From assembly GCA_965199975.1 (NCBI GenBank), contig OZ241340.1, forward strand, positions 2,976,001 to 3,040,000: a stretch of 64,000 nucleotides of DNA, written 5' to 3'. Below, in pieces: positions 9,196 through 16,861 of this stretch. Each line of letters starts with the position of its first letter. Position 1 is the stretch's first letter. The stretch is from JASLDZ01 sp965199975 (GTDB lineage Bacteria > Pseudomonadota > Alphaproteobacteria > Caulobacterales > Caulobacteraceae). The translations under genes were made by a program, and so were the position numbers. A model generated the notes under the pieces. It did no database searches and was not told the origin of the DNA. It was given only the letters and a program-made list of their open reading frames with translations.

Positions 9196-10983
9196 ATGCC
9201 GACACGATGCGCGGCCGCCCTGCGGCTGACCGCCTCGGCGCTCGCCCTCGCAGCCGCCGCCCTGCCCGCCCGCGCCGAGACGCTGGCGGAGGCCATCAGC
9301 CTCGCCTACGCGCACAACCCCTCGCTGCAGGCTCAGCGCGCCGCCCTGCGCGCCACCGACGAGACCTACGTGCAGACCCGCGCGGGCCTCGGCCCGACGG
9401 TGAGTGTGGGCGTCACCGGTCAGTACCAGGAGGCGCGCGGAGGATATTACAACAACACCCAGCAGGGTCAGCTGGCAGGGGTCGCCGCGCACCAGGAGAA
9501 CCGCACCTCGTCCGGCACGGTGTCGGTCACCCAGACGCTCTACACCGGCGGGCGCACCAAGGCGGCGCTGAACGCGGCCGAGGCCAACATCCTCAGCCAG
9601 CGCCAGAACGTGCGCAATGCCGAGATCTCCATCGTGCAGCAGGTGATAGCCGCCTACACCGCGGTGCGCCGCGACACCCAGACGCTGGCCGCCTACCGCG
9701 ATAATCTCTCCGCCCTGCAGCGCCAGCTCGAGCAGACCAACGCCGAGTTCGGCGTGCGCCAGGTCACCCGCACCGACGTGGACATCACGCTCGGCCGCGT
9801 CGCCCTCGCGCAGAACAGCGTGGCGCAGGCGCAGGCGCAGCTGGAGATCAGCCGCGCCCAGTACCTCAACGCCGTCGGCCAGACCCCGGGGCAGCTCGCG
9901 CCCGAGCCGGTGCTCGACGCCCTGCCCCCCGACCTGGACGCCGCCTTCGACGCCACTGAGGCGCACAACACCCAGCTCCTCGCCGCCCAGTTCGCCGAGC
10001 AGTCGGCGCAGTTCCGCGTCACCGAGGCCAAGCGCCAGTACCTGCCCACCATCCAGGCCCAGCTCTCCGGCCAGACCGGCCCGGTGACGCCCTATGCGCA
10101 GAGCGGCATCCTGGCCTCGCGCAGCCGGGTGGTCACCGGCGTGATCAGCCTGAACCAGCCGCTCTTCACCAGCGGCCTTTACGCCTCAGAGATCCGCCAG
10201 GCGGTGGCCCAGCGCGAGCAGGCGCGCGAGCAGGTCGAGGCCACCCGCCGCACGGCGGTGCAAAACACCTCCGTCTCCTGGAGCCAGCTCGTCGCCGCCC
10301 GCACCCAGCTCGCCGCCGACTCCTCGGCGGTCGATTCCACCACCCGCGCCTTCTACGGCGTGCGCCGCGAGCAGCCGTTCGGCCTGCGCCTGCCGATCGA
10401 CGTGCTCAACGCCGAGCAGGAACTCAACAACGCCCAGATCCGCCTGCTGCAGGACCGCTACAACGAGTATGCGGCGCGCGTGTCGGTGCTGGCCAACACG
10501 GGCCTTCTGGAGGCGGCGCTGTTCGTGCCCGACCTCGACGTGATCGACCCCACAACCAACTTCCGCCGCGTGCGAAACATCGGCCAGACGCCGTGGGAGC
10601 CGCTGGTGCGCGCCGCCGACGGCATAGGCGTGCCGGGCCTGCACGACCCCAAGCCGCCGCGCCAGGACGACCGTATAGATCGCCCCCACGACGACCGCCC
10701 CCTGCCGCCGATCCCGCCGCCCGCCGCCGAGCTGAAGCCCTTCGTCTCCGCCACCGAGATCATCGCGCGCGAGAAGGCCGGCGTCCCGCCCCCCACCGCC
10801 GCCGGAGCGGCCACCGAGGCCGCTTCGCCAGCCGCCTCGCCGTCCGTCGCCGCGCCAGCGGGCGGCGGCGGCGCCCTCACGCGCTGCGAGCTGCGCCAGG
10901 CGCAGCTGGGTCTGTGCGCGGTGGGAGGTCCGCCGCCCGCCCTGTCGCTCAACCCCGATTCGCCGGTCGCGACCCAACACTGA
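9196..10983 (+). CDS. tolC: TolC-family outer membrane protein
   Basis: This 595-aa outer-membrane channel completes the type I secretion system. A signal peptide (MPTRCAAALRLTASALALAAAALPARA, cut before ETLAEA) sets the start at 9196; an in-frame ATG at 9112 would bury it. Two homologous TolC repeats are visible (ETLAEAISLAYAHNPSLQAQ and LDAAFDATEAHNTQLLAAQ), and the second repeat region ends at about residue 450. An unusual tail of about 130 residues follows, proline- and alanine-rich, closing with a CELRQAQLGLC cysteine pair. It is divergent from the methyltransferase-glycosyltransferase gene and not linked to the ABC/HlyD operon, as with rsaF in Caulobacter. Confidence 0.9.
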   Translation: MPTRCAAALRLTASALALAAAALPARAETLAEAISLAYAHNPSLQAQRAALRATDETYVQTRAGLGPTVSVGVTGQYQEARGGYYNNTQQGQLAGVAAHQENRTSSGTVSVTQTLYTGGRTKAALNAAEANILSQRQNVRNAEISIVQQVIAAYTAVRRDTQTLAAYRDNLSALQRQLEQTNAEFGVRQVTRTDVDITLGRVALAQNSVAQAQAQLEISRAQYLNAVGQTPGQLAPEPVLDALPPDLDAAFDATEAHNTQLLAAQFAEQSAQFRVTEAKRQYLPTIQAQLSGQTGPVTPYAQSGILASRSRVVTGVISLNQPLFTSGLYASEIRQAVAQREQAREQVEATRRTAVQNTSVSWSQLVAARTQLAADSSAVDSTTRAFYGVRREQPFGLRLPIDVLNAEQELNNAQIRLLQDRYNEYAARVSVLANTGLLEAALFVPDLDVIDPTTNFRRVRNIGQTPWEPLVRAADGIGVPGLHDPKPPRQDDRIDRPHDDRPLPPIPPPAAELKPFVSATEIIAREKAGVPPPTAAGAATEAASPAASPSVAAPAGGGGALTRCELRQAQLGLCAVGGPPPALSLNPDSPVATQH

Positions 10984-11289
10984 GCCCGTCTCGGCGCCGA
11001 AGCCCGCGGCGCCATTTCGGCTGACGCTCAGGCCGACGGCGGATCGCGCACGGAGGGCGTCAGGGTGACCGAATCGTCCTTAGGATGGGCGAGCGCATCG
11101 CCGGCGCGCCGACGACCACGATCCGTCGCGCAGTCGGCGAGCCGGCCGGGCCCCTCCTTCGGCGGTGCGGCGCCGAAACCCTGTGCGCAGTCTCCAACGC
11201 CTCCAATAGCCCGACCTCTTCAGCGGTATCCGCGGTGAGCCGACATCGGCGTTCCTCCAGAACACGACATTCGCTGCGGCGATTGCGAA
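10984..11289. other. Gene-free gap between convergent tolC and tolC fragment
   Basis: The 306 bp between the stops of the intact tolC (plus) and the tolC fragment (minus) hold no credible gene. A weak dyad (GCCGAA...TTCGGC near 10995-11023) could serve as a terminator, but it lacks a T-run. Confidence 0.4.
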
Positions 11290-11925
11290 CTAGGGGAGCG
11301 GCTCCGCCCTCAGCTGGCCGGTGGACATGAGGAGGGCGGATTGGGCCAGCAGCGCGTCGTGCCCGCTCTGCGCCAGGGCCAGTTGGGCCGAACGCAGCGT
11401 CTGGTCGGCGATCAGCACGTCGAGCGTGGTGCGCAGGGCATACGCGTATTCGGCCTGCGCGCCGGTGAGCGCCAACTGCGCGGCCTCCACCTGCGACGCG
11501 CTGGCCTTCGTCTCGGCCTGAGCGGAGAGAACCGCGCTCCACGCCTGGGCGACGTCGCGCACCACTTGGCGGCGCACCGTCTCGACGCTCAGCCGGTCGC
11601 TCGCCGCCTGGTCGCGCGCCTGGCGCACCTGCGAGGCGACCAGGCCGCCCGTGAGGATCGGCTGGGTCAAGACCACCGCCGCCGAGACGTCGCGATCATA
11701 GTCGCGCGCAGCGAAGGGCGCGACGGCGCCGACATAGCCCAGCGCACCCTGCAGGACCACGTCCGGGCCGTAGTCAGCGCGCGCCAGCCGCACGGCGGCT
11801 TCGGAGGCGCGGGCGGTCTCGCGGCTGCGCGCCAGAGCCGGGTTGTCGGCGTCGGCGGCGTCGAAGGCCGCCTCCAGCGTCGCCGGCAGAGGCGCGACGG
11901 TCGACGCCGCCTCCAAGCTCGACGG
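11290..11925 (-). pseudogene. Truncated TolC-like protein (C-terminal half only)
   Basis: About 210 codons correspond to the second half of a TolC-family protein (ATLEAAFDAADADNPALARSRE, VVLTQPILTGGL, TLDVLIADQTLRSAQLALAQ). They align with residues of about 260-470 of the intact tolC at 9196 but are clearly diverged, so this is a paralogue and not a recent duplicate. The N-terminal half, with signal peptide, is missing: upstream of about 11925 the sequence becomes IS630 transposase. It cannot make a working channel. The stop codon is at 11290-11292. Confidence 0.8.
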
Positions 11926-12300
11926 ACCCATGACCAGCGCCTGGTTCCTGGCCTACATCGAGCAGGTCCTGGTCCCGACCCTGCGTAGCGGCGACGTCGT
12001 GATCCTCGACAACCTGCCCGCCCACAAGGGCGCCGCTGTGCGGCACGCCGTAGAGGCCGCCGGAGCCAGACTCCTTTTCCTCCCGCCCTACTCGCCCGAC
12101 TTCAACCCCATCGAGAACGCCTTCTCCAAGCTCAAGGCGCTCCTACGCAAAGCCGCAGTCCGCACTGTCGACCAGCTCTGGAAGGCCATCGCCTCCGCCA
12201 TCGACGCGCTCACGCCCAGCGACTGCGTCGGCTACTTCACCGCCGCAGGCTACGAGCCGGATTATCACCGCCGCAGGCTACGAGCCGGATTAAGCGGAAG
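11921..12300 (+). mobile_element. IS630-family transposase remnant (C-terminal half)
   Basis: The frame KLDGPMTSAWFLAY...VLVPTLRSGDVVILDN...PPYSPDFNPIENAFSKLK is the C-terminal half of an IS630-type DDE transposase. It includes the second Asp (VILDN) and the catalytic Glu in FNPIENAFSKLK. The N-terminal half is absent, and the fragment abuts the truncated TolC gene at about 11921. The natural end (GYEPD then TAA) is displaced because the last 28 bp are duplicated in tandem (12237-12292). The element is dead and records a deletion or recombination between an IS and a tolC paralogue. Confidence 0.85.
12237..12292. repeat. 28-bp perfect tandem duplication at the IS end
   Basis: Two exact 28-bp copies (12237-12264 and 12265-12292) cover the last codons of the transposase. 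As 28 is not a multiple of three, the first copy reads past the original TAA and the frame continues into unrelated sequence. Confidence 0.95.
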
Positions 12301-12353
12301 GTGCTCTAATTCGAGAGGGTCACGACGCCAGGGATACCTGACGCCGCAGCGCC

Positions 12354-12545
12354 TCAGTTTTCGTCGTAGTGCTTGATCGCGTAGTCGATCGCCTTGATGG
12401 CTGTGTAGACCTTGATCAGATCCACCAGCTGCTCGTGATCGCCAGGCGCTTCCGCTGCTCGCTGGGCGGCAGGAGTGAGGCGCTCCAGCTGGGCCTTGCG
12501 AAGTTCCTTGAGCTTGGGCTTCAGGTCGTCGTGATCTGAGGCCAC
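12354..12545 (-). CDS. Small helical protein of unknown function
   Basis: This encodes 63 aa, charged and predicted helical (MASDHDDLKPKLKELRKAQ, then a second helix LVDLIKVYTAIKAIDYAIKHY). The GTG start lies 2 nt after the TAA of the small ORF at 12548-12673, so translation is probably coupled. I do not recognise a family. The same stop-CC-GTG arrangement recurs at 14280-14285. Confidence 0.55.
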   Translation of the reverse strand: MASDHDDLKPKLKELRKAQLERLTPAAQRAAEAPGDHEQLVDLIKVYTAIKAIDYAIKHYDEN

Positions 12546-12547
12546 GG

Positions 12548-12673
12548 TTAGGCGAGCGAGGCGTTGCCGACGCCACCCTGGTCAGGTTGGATGGGCTGTT
12601 CTCCGTCTGGGATGCCGGTGGGCTCATCCATCGGAGGCATCTCGTCGGGCTCGTTGGCAGGCACGTCGGTCAT
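12548..12673 (-). CDS. Small acidic proline-rich protein ('DVP' small ORF 1)
   Basis: This encodes 41 aa starting MTDVPANEPDEMPP, rich in Pro, Asp, Glu and Gly and likely disordered. A strong ribosome binding site (CAGGAG, 6 nt before ATG) supports translation. It stops 2 nt before the GTG of the next gene. It resembles the 46-aa ORF at 14283-14423 in its N-terminus (M-S/T-DVPN/A...PD), its composition and its position ahead of a GTG-start gene. The function is unknown. Confidence 0.55.
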   Translation of the reverse strand: MTDVPANEPDEMPPMDEPTGIPDGEQPIQPDQGGVGNASLA

Positions 12674-12699
12674 GGGTCGCTCCTGTTGCAGGACTCCGC

Positions 12700-12724
12700 A
12701 ACGAGCCGCAGCGAGCTGAGTTCA
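12700..12724 (-). promoter_or_regulatory. Candidate EcfG/sigmaT general-stress promoter for the small-ORF pair
   Basis: On the minus strand TGAAC is followed after exactly 16 nt by CGTT, one mismatch from the alphaproteobacterial EcfG consensus GGAAC-N16-CGTT. It ends 26 nt upstream of the ATG at 12673. This is a motif match only. Confidence 0.35.
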
Positions 12725-12942
12725 GCCGGTGTCCAGACGGCACGCGGTAAGCCGGGTGCGAAGAGCTAAGAGCCTGGAGCGCCGCGGGACAGGCGGAACG
12801 CGAGCTACCGACACGGGCTCGGCTCGACCTCGTTTTTGGAGGCCCAGCGCGATCTGCGCGAGCTTGCGCGCGACGCGCGGGCGGTGCTCGGCCATGCGGG
12901 GTTCGGTCCGGCCACGCCGCTGATCTTGCGTTTCAAAGGTCA

Positions 12943-12972
12943 GACCAGGGTGCTCACTGGAGCACCCTGGTC
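12943..12972. terminator. 13-bp perfect hairpin after csbD-like gene
   Basis: The arms 12943-12955 and 12960-12972 form a perfect 13-bp stem with a 4-nt loop, 15 bp past the stop of the CsbD-like gene. On the minus strand the following sequence (TGACCTTTGAAA) is only mildly T-rich, so termination efficiency is uncertain. Confidence 0.65.
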
Positions 12973-12987
12973 GAGCTCCTGCCCCCA

Positions 12988-13365
12988 TTAGCCGCGAGGT
13001 TTGACGTAGACCACTTTAGGGCCGCCCGGCGCGAGAAGTCGCGATACGACGAAGCCGAGGGTGAAGGCGGCGAGGAGCGCCAAGTAAGGCTTCTCCTGCA
13101 CGAGCGGATCGACCTTGCCCTTGATCTCCTGGGCCTTGTCCGACGCGCCCTCGTAGGCCTGCTTCACGCTGGAGGCAGCGTCGCGCGCCTTTCCTACAGC
13201 GTCTCCGATCGCTTCCTGCGCGGAGCTCACAGCCTCCTTGGCTTTGCCCTCGACCTGGTTCGCAGTCCCCTTCGCCTCCAGGTCGTGGTTGCCGATGGCG
13301 TCGCCTGCGACGGACTCCAGCTTGCCGAAGCCGGATTGGGCGTGGCCGTTGGTGGTGGTGGACAT
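12988..13365 (-). CDS. CsbD-like stress protein with C-terminal membrane anchor
   Basis: This 125-aa protein starts MSTTTNGHAQSGFGKLES after a GAGGAG ribosome binding site. Residues 12-75 are the CsbD-like/amphipathic helical region with repeated A-K-G motifs (VEGKAKEAVSSAQEAIG). Residues about 95-113 are a hydrophobic helix (YLALLAAFTLGFVVSRLL), similar in plan to ElaB/YqjD ribosome- or membrane-associated proteins. It is likely made under general stress, as CsbD proteins are in other bacteria. A candidate EcfG promoter lies upstream. Confidence 0.75.
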   Translation of the reverse strand: MSTTTNGHAQSGFGKLESVAGDAIGNHDLEAKGTANQVEGKAKEAVSSAQEAIGDAVGKARDAASSVKQAYEGASDKAQEIKGKVDPLVQEKPYLALLAAFTLGFVVSRLLAPGGPKVVYVKPRG

Positions 13366-13407
13366 GGTGCACTCCTCATGCGCCGACGAAGGCGCGCCAG
13401 GTAAGGC

Positions 13408-13432
13408 AACGTCAGCCAAACCGACGCGATCC
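13408..13432 (-). promoter_or_regulatory. Candidate EcfG/sigmaT promoter for the CsbD-like gene
   Basis: The minus strand reads GGATC, 16 nt, then CGTT: one mismatch from GGAAC-N16-CGTT. It is 43 nt upstream of the ATG at 13365. CsbD family members are common EcfG targets, which raises its plausibility; the assignment remains inference. Confidence 0.4.
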
Positions 13433-13510
13433 GCTCACACCCGATCGAAGCGCCGCTTTCCCGACGAACGGAGGTCTCCGAGGGGCCGGCTTGAAGCGTA
13501 GTCTCAAACC

Positions 13511-13660
13511 ATGCCCCGTCCACGCGCGTTCGTCTTCGGCGGCCTTGTCGCCTTCCTCGTGCTTTTCTGGCTGGTCGGCCAAGCCATGACGCTGCGCTGG
13601 CAGATGCGCCACCTGATGACGCACACGCCGCAAGTGGTTGAAGAAGGGACAGCTCGCTAG
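13511..13660 (+). CDS. Small single-pass membrane protein, unknown
   Basis: This encodes 49 aa with a positively charged start (MPRPRAF), one clear transmembrane helix (VFGGLVAFLVLFWLVGQAM) and a short polar tail. There is no strong ribosome binding site. The stop TAG overlaps by 4 bp the convergent methyltransferase stop. The hydrophobic pattern argues for a real gene; no family is recognised. Confidence 0.5.
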   Translation: MPRPRAFVFGGLVAFLVLFWLVGQAMTLRWQMRHLMTHTPQVVEEGTAR

Positions 13661-14280
13661 CGTTGACCAGTGACCACCACCAAAGGATCGCTGAGGCGCC
13701 CATCGGCGAGCACCGTCGCCTCAATGCTGCTAAAGCCTGAACGGTCGAGGTAGAGCTGCACCAGCCGCGCCTGCCCGGCGATGTCGAGGCTCCGCCAGAT
13801 AGCCACGGCCTTTGTCGCAAAGCAGCGGTTCGAGAAGCTGACCACGAAGGGAGCGCCGGACTTCAGCGTTCGCGCCACCTCAGAGAAGACCTCGACGGGC
13901 CGCTGCAGGTACTGAACCCCCACGCAGCAAAGCGCCGCATCGAAGCCGGCGTCTCGAAGCGGCAGCATCGGGTCGCGGTTCAGGTCCTGAACGAAGCGCC
14001 CGGTGAGCCGCGGATTAGCGGCGAGCTCCTCGGCGTTCATGCCGTGGCCCACGACATCGCGGTACGCCACCTCTGGTGGGAGATGGCTGACCCAGCTGGA
14101 CATCAGATCGAGCAGGACCCCGCCTTCAGACAGTGTCTCGCGGTAGAAGGTAGTGAGCGCAGCGACGGCGCCTTCGTCGATGTGGGTCACCAGTCTGGCA
14201 GGCGCGTAGAAGTCGCGATCATCGCCCGCGTCGACCTTCTCGAAGGCGCGCGCAGGTAGCTCGGGCAGCTCTTGAGCCAC
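13657..14280 (-). CDS. Class I SAM-dependent methyltransferase-like protein
   Basis: This is a 207-aa methyltransferase-like protein. The SAM motif is degenerate (GVLLDLMSSWVSHLP), followed by VVGHGMNAEELAANPRL and the motif IV-like FDAALCCVGVQYLQRPVEVF. It resembles stand-alone type 11 methyltransferases found in proteobacteria, cyanobacteria and plants. GTG at 14278-14280 is the start, 2 nt after the stop of the small ORF upstream; that ORF and the HIG1 gene probably share its transcript. The substrate is unknown. Confidence 0.7.
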   Translation of the reverse strand: MAQELPELPARAFEKVDAGDDRDFYAPARLVTHIDEGAVAALTTFYRETLSEGGVLLDLMSSWVSHLPPEVAYRDVVGHGMNAEELAANPRLTGRFVQDLNRDPMLPLRDAGFDAALCCVGVQYLQRPVEVFSEVARTLKSGAPFVVSFSNRCFATKAVAIWRSLDIAGQARLVQLYLDRSGFSSIEATVLADGRLSDPLVVVTGQR

Positions 14281-14282
14281 GG

Positions 14283-14423
14283 TCAGATGGGAGCGTCGCC
14301 GCCTGGAGCGCCATCGACGATCCCGGGATCTTCGCCCGGCTGTGCCGGCGGGAGATCGGGACCGGGGCCGATCGGGGGCTCTGCGGGCTCCGGATCGGGC
14401 AGTTGGTTCGGCACGTCGCTCAT
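14283..14423 (-). CDS. Small proline-rich acidic protein ('DVP' small ORF 2)
   Basis: This encodes 46 aa, MSDVPNQLPDPEPAEPPIG..., about one third proline. GAGGA lies upstream of the ATG. Its TGA is followed by CC and then the GTG start of the methyltransferase, the same layout as the pair at 12545-12550. It lies 31 nt downstream of the HIG1 gene on the same strand. Probably disordered; function unknown. Confidence 0.5.
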   Translation of the reverse strand: MSDVPNQLPDPEPAEPPIGPGPDLPPAQPGEDPGIVDGAPGGDAPI

Positions 14424-14454
14424 GTTGCGTTCCTCGTCGAGGAGACGAGTACGC

Positions 14455-14658
14455 TCAGTGCGCCTGACTGATCCGCCAGGCGCAGAGCATCAGCACGGCG
14501 ATGGAGATCGCCTGCGTCTTCACCCGCCAGCCCATCAGCCGGTTGCCCCAACGGCTGTTGATCTCACCGCCGCGGGCGAAGCCATAGAGGCCTAGTCCCA
14601 GGGTCGCCAGCGTCGCCAGGAGCGACAGGAAGGCCACGACGTAGAGGAAAGCGAGCAT
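14455..14658 (-). CDS. HIG1-domain twin-transmembrane protein
   Basis: This encodes 67 aa with two membrane helices (LYVVAFLSLLATLATLGLGLYGF and a C-terminal helix) separated by the HIG1 signature NRLMGWRVKTQ. Bacterial members of the hypoxia-induced family are small inner-membrane proteins, in some cases linked to cytochrome oxidase. The start MLAFLY was chosen because the 24 residues upstream in frame are not membrane-like. It is probably the first gene of a HIG1, small ORF, methyltransferase operon. Confidence 0.8.
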   Translation of the reverse strand: MLAFLYVVAFLSLLATLATLGLGLYGFARGGEINSRWGNRLMGWRVKTQAISIAVLMLCAWRISQAH

Positions 14659-14789
14659 GGTTCCGAGATGGGGAGCGACCGCCGTTCCGCGAGCTGAGCT
14701 GCTAGCCTCAGCGAGGGGAACGCCACCCACACGGCGAGACCACGGTTAGACGACCTAGCCTTCGATTCCGGTGGAGCGGAACCGCATTG

Positions 14790-14804
14790 TTAACGCGCGT
14801 TTAG
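14790..14804 (+). promoter_or_regulatory. Candidate CtrA box upstream of the RTX gene
   Basis: TTAA, 7 nt, TTAG: one base from the Caulobacterales CtrA consensus TTAA-N7-TTAA, 65 bp upstream of the RTX start. A GTAA-N7-GTAA variant lies upstream of the RTX nuclease gene at 36476. If the host is in this order, cell-cycle control of RTX expression is possible. Confidence 0.3.
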
Positions 14805-14869
14805 GTTGCCTTTTTCGACTTCGTTCACACCATGCGAGCACCTTGGGTTGCACAACCTGGAGTGTAGCA

Positions 14870-16327
14870 ATGGCCTTGGATGTTCTGCTTAGCGCCGACG
14901 CGCGGCTCACGCTCGCTGCCCACGGGCTCACGACTGATCAGCTCTTCGGTCTTTCGTCGCCAAGCGACTCGAGCAGCGGCACGCCGCCAGGATCCGAGAC
15001 TAACGGTCCCACCTTTGGTCAGGCCTTCAGCGGAAGCTCGGGTTCCGACGTGTTCGTTGGCGGCGACCAGAACGATCTCATCTTCGGTGGCGGCGGGTCT
15101 GACTCTCTCTCCGGTGGTGCGGGCGCCGACTCGATCAGCTCGGGCGCCAATGTCGATGGAGCGGGCACGTCGCCAGGCGACATGACGATCCTGCAGGGGC
15201 TGGGCGGAGCCGACACGTTGCACGGCGGCGCTGGCCACGACATGCTCTACGGCCAGGGCGGCAACGATGTGATCATCGCCGGCTCAGGCTTCGAGACCAT
15301 CTACGGCGGCCAGGGCGACGACGCCATCGACGCCCGGGCGGTGACCGCCAGCGATCACATGCTCTTCGTCTCGGGCGATGCCGGAAATGACTTTGTCTAC
15401 TCAGGCCAGGGCTCTGAGATCGTGCTGGCCGGACCCGGCGACGACGTGGTGAGGTCTGGCGACCAGCCGGGCTTGGCCGGCACGCTGCAGCAGATCTTCG
15501 GCAACCAGGGGAACGACCTCCTGAGCTGCGTCACGGCCGGTGACGGTCAGGTGTTCGGCGGTCAGGGCGACGACGTGGTCGGCCTCTCGGGCACGGGTCA
15601 CCTTATGGGCTTCGGCAACCTGGGCGACGACACCATGGTGCTGCAGTCGGCCGGCTCGCTCTACGGCGGTCAGGGCAGCGACCACCTCTACGCCGTGGGC
15701 GCCGGCTCGCACTATCTCTCCGGCGATCTCGGCTCCGACGTAATCTACGCCGGCTCCGGAGGAGGTCCGAACGCCGGCGGCTACGACACCATCATCGGCG
15801 GCCGCGGTTCGGATGACATTCACCTATCCAACGCCGACCTGTCGCTATCGGTTGGTGGCCTGTTGAGTCTAAGCGTGCCTCTTAGCGCGCAGGGGGCTGC
15901 AAGCGTGGTCTACGCCACTGGCGACAGCACCGCCGCCGCACCAGGAGCGGTGGGGGTCGCCGGCACGGAGAACCTCGACCGCATCTTTGACTTCAAGCAC
16001 GCCGTCACCGCATCTGACGGCTCGCCGGCCGGCGGCGATCAAATCCACCTCGCCGGCCTGCCCAGCTTGGTGACGCCCGGTCTGCTGTCGGCGGGAAATG
16101 TGGCTCTGGCTGCGGCGAGCGACTACGCCGGGGCCTACGACTACGCCTACGGCGCTGGCGGGCACTTCGCTGCAGGCGTCTCCTACCTCGAGGTGCAGGT
16201 CTCCGGGGCCAACGCTCAGGGCGCGGGCTTCTACCTGTTCGCTAACGACGCCTCTCACACCGCCCTCTTCTTCTCCCAAGGGACGGCGGGTGTAACCCTG
16301 CAGACGGGGGACGTCGTAGCCGGCTAG
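14870..16327 (+). CDS. RTX calcium-binding type I secreted protein
   Basis: This 485-aa protein starts MALDVLLSADARLTLAAHG after TGGAG. Residues about 50-320 are noncanonical RTX repeats forming a Ca2+ beta-roll (LIFGGGGSDSLSGGAG, LYGQGGNDVI, YLSGDLGSDVIYAG). From about 345 a globular tail carries the module GDSTA...AYDYAYG...YLEVQVSG...YLFANDASHTALFF, ending DVVAG. No enzymatic domain is seen, so a surface-layer or adhesin role is likely. It is probably exported by the ABC/HlyD/TolC system in this window. It is intact, unlike the related gene at 1456. A terminator follows. Confidence 0.85.
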   Translation: MALDVLLSADARLTLAAHGLTTDQLFGLSSPSDSSSGTPPGSETNGPTFGQAFSGSSGSDVFVGGDQNDLIFGGGGSDSLSGGAGADSISSGANVDGAGTSPGDMTILQGLGGADTLHGGAGHDMLYGQGGNDVIIAGSGFETIYGGQGDDAIDARAVTASDHMLFVSGDAGNDFVYSGQGSEIVLAGPGDDVVRSGDQPGLAGTLQQIFGNQGNDLLSCVTAGDGQVFGGQGDDVVGLSGTGHLMGFGNLGDDTMVLQSAGSLYGGQGSDHLYAVGAGSHYLSGDLGSDVIYAGSGGGPNAGGYDTIIGGRGSDDIHLSNADLSLSVGGLLSLSVPLSAQGAASVVYATGDSTAAAPGAVGVAGTENLDRIFDFKHAVTASDGSPAGGDQIHLAGLPSLVTPGLLSAGNVALAAASDYAGAYDYAYGAGGHFAAGVSYLEVQVSGANAQGAGFYLFANDASHTALFFSQGTAGVTLQTGDVVAG

Positions 16328-16354
16328 CGGCCTCCCCTCATCCGCTAGCTGTGG

Positions 16355-16381
16355 CGCCCTCGGAGTTCGGCTCCGGGGGCG
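16355..16381 (+). terminator. Terminator after the RTX gene
   Basis: An 11-bp stem (one G-T pair) with a TTCGG loop, followed by TCTTGCT. It lies 27 bp past the stop of the RTX gene. Confidence 0.65.
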
Positions 16382-16561
16382 TCTTGCTATGAGCGGCGGC
16401 GCCCGGCTTGGCGGCGATCAGCGTATCAAACTCGGCGAGGGTTACGCCCGCTTCTTCCGCCGCGGTTCCGCTCAGCCCGCGCTACAAGTTGGAGTGGGAG
16501 TTGGGGTGACACCCAGGCCGAGGCAGCTAATCGCGGGCATTTCAGGGAGTTACGGGAACTG

Positions 16562-16606
16562 CCTGGTGGAGCCGAGGGGAGTCGAACCCCTGACCTATTC
16601 ATTGCG
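16562..16606 (-). repeat. Left att copy: 3' half of a tRNA-Ala(CGC) gene
   Basis: These 45 bp match 26061-26105 at 43 positions: CCA end, acceptor 3' strand, T-arm, variable loop and part of the anticodon stem-loop, ending in TTGCG. The sequence beyond (16607 on) is not tRNA, so the gene is cut in the anticodon loop. Together with the 5' half at 39358-39396 it would rebuild one complete tRNA. I read it as the chromosomal remnant left by island integration. Confidence 0.9.
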
Positions 16607-16861
16607 GGCAGCAGACGCACTTTGCAGCAGCAGGAAACGCGAAATCGGGCGTTGCGTAGCGTCAGTGAGTAGCAAAATCAACGCCGTCGCAGCGGTCTTT
16701 TTTGCCGGAGGAGAGGCGCGATCGACCACGTGCCGAGGCCGATAAACCTAGACTCGAAGAAGCCTTTAATATGCTCAAGCCTTCATAAGGCCACATGTGC
16801 TCACTATAAAACTCAATGCCCCTCGTTTACTTACGGAATTGTCCAGAAGTAAGCTCCTATG

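Noticed and set aside
12800..12984. Open plus frame with a TolC-like phrase (YRHGLGSTSFLEAQRDL)
   Set aside because: Too short, no start codon signal, and it overlaps the csbD terminator hairpin; may be chance or an old remnant.
14778..14801. GGAAC upstream of the RTX gene as an EcfG promoter
   Set aside because: The CGTT follows after 15 nt, one less than the accepted spacing, and it overlaps the stronger CtrA-like match.
14980..15800. Regular short repeats that might suggest a CRISPR array
   Set aside because: The periodicity is in-frame Gly/Asp RTX codons with variable sequence, not identical repeats with spacers.
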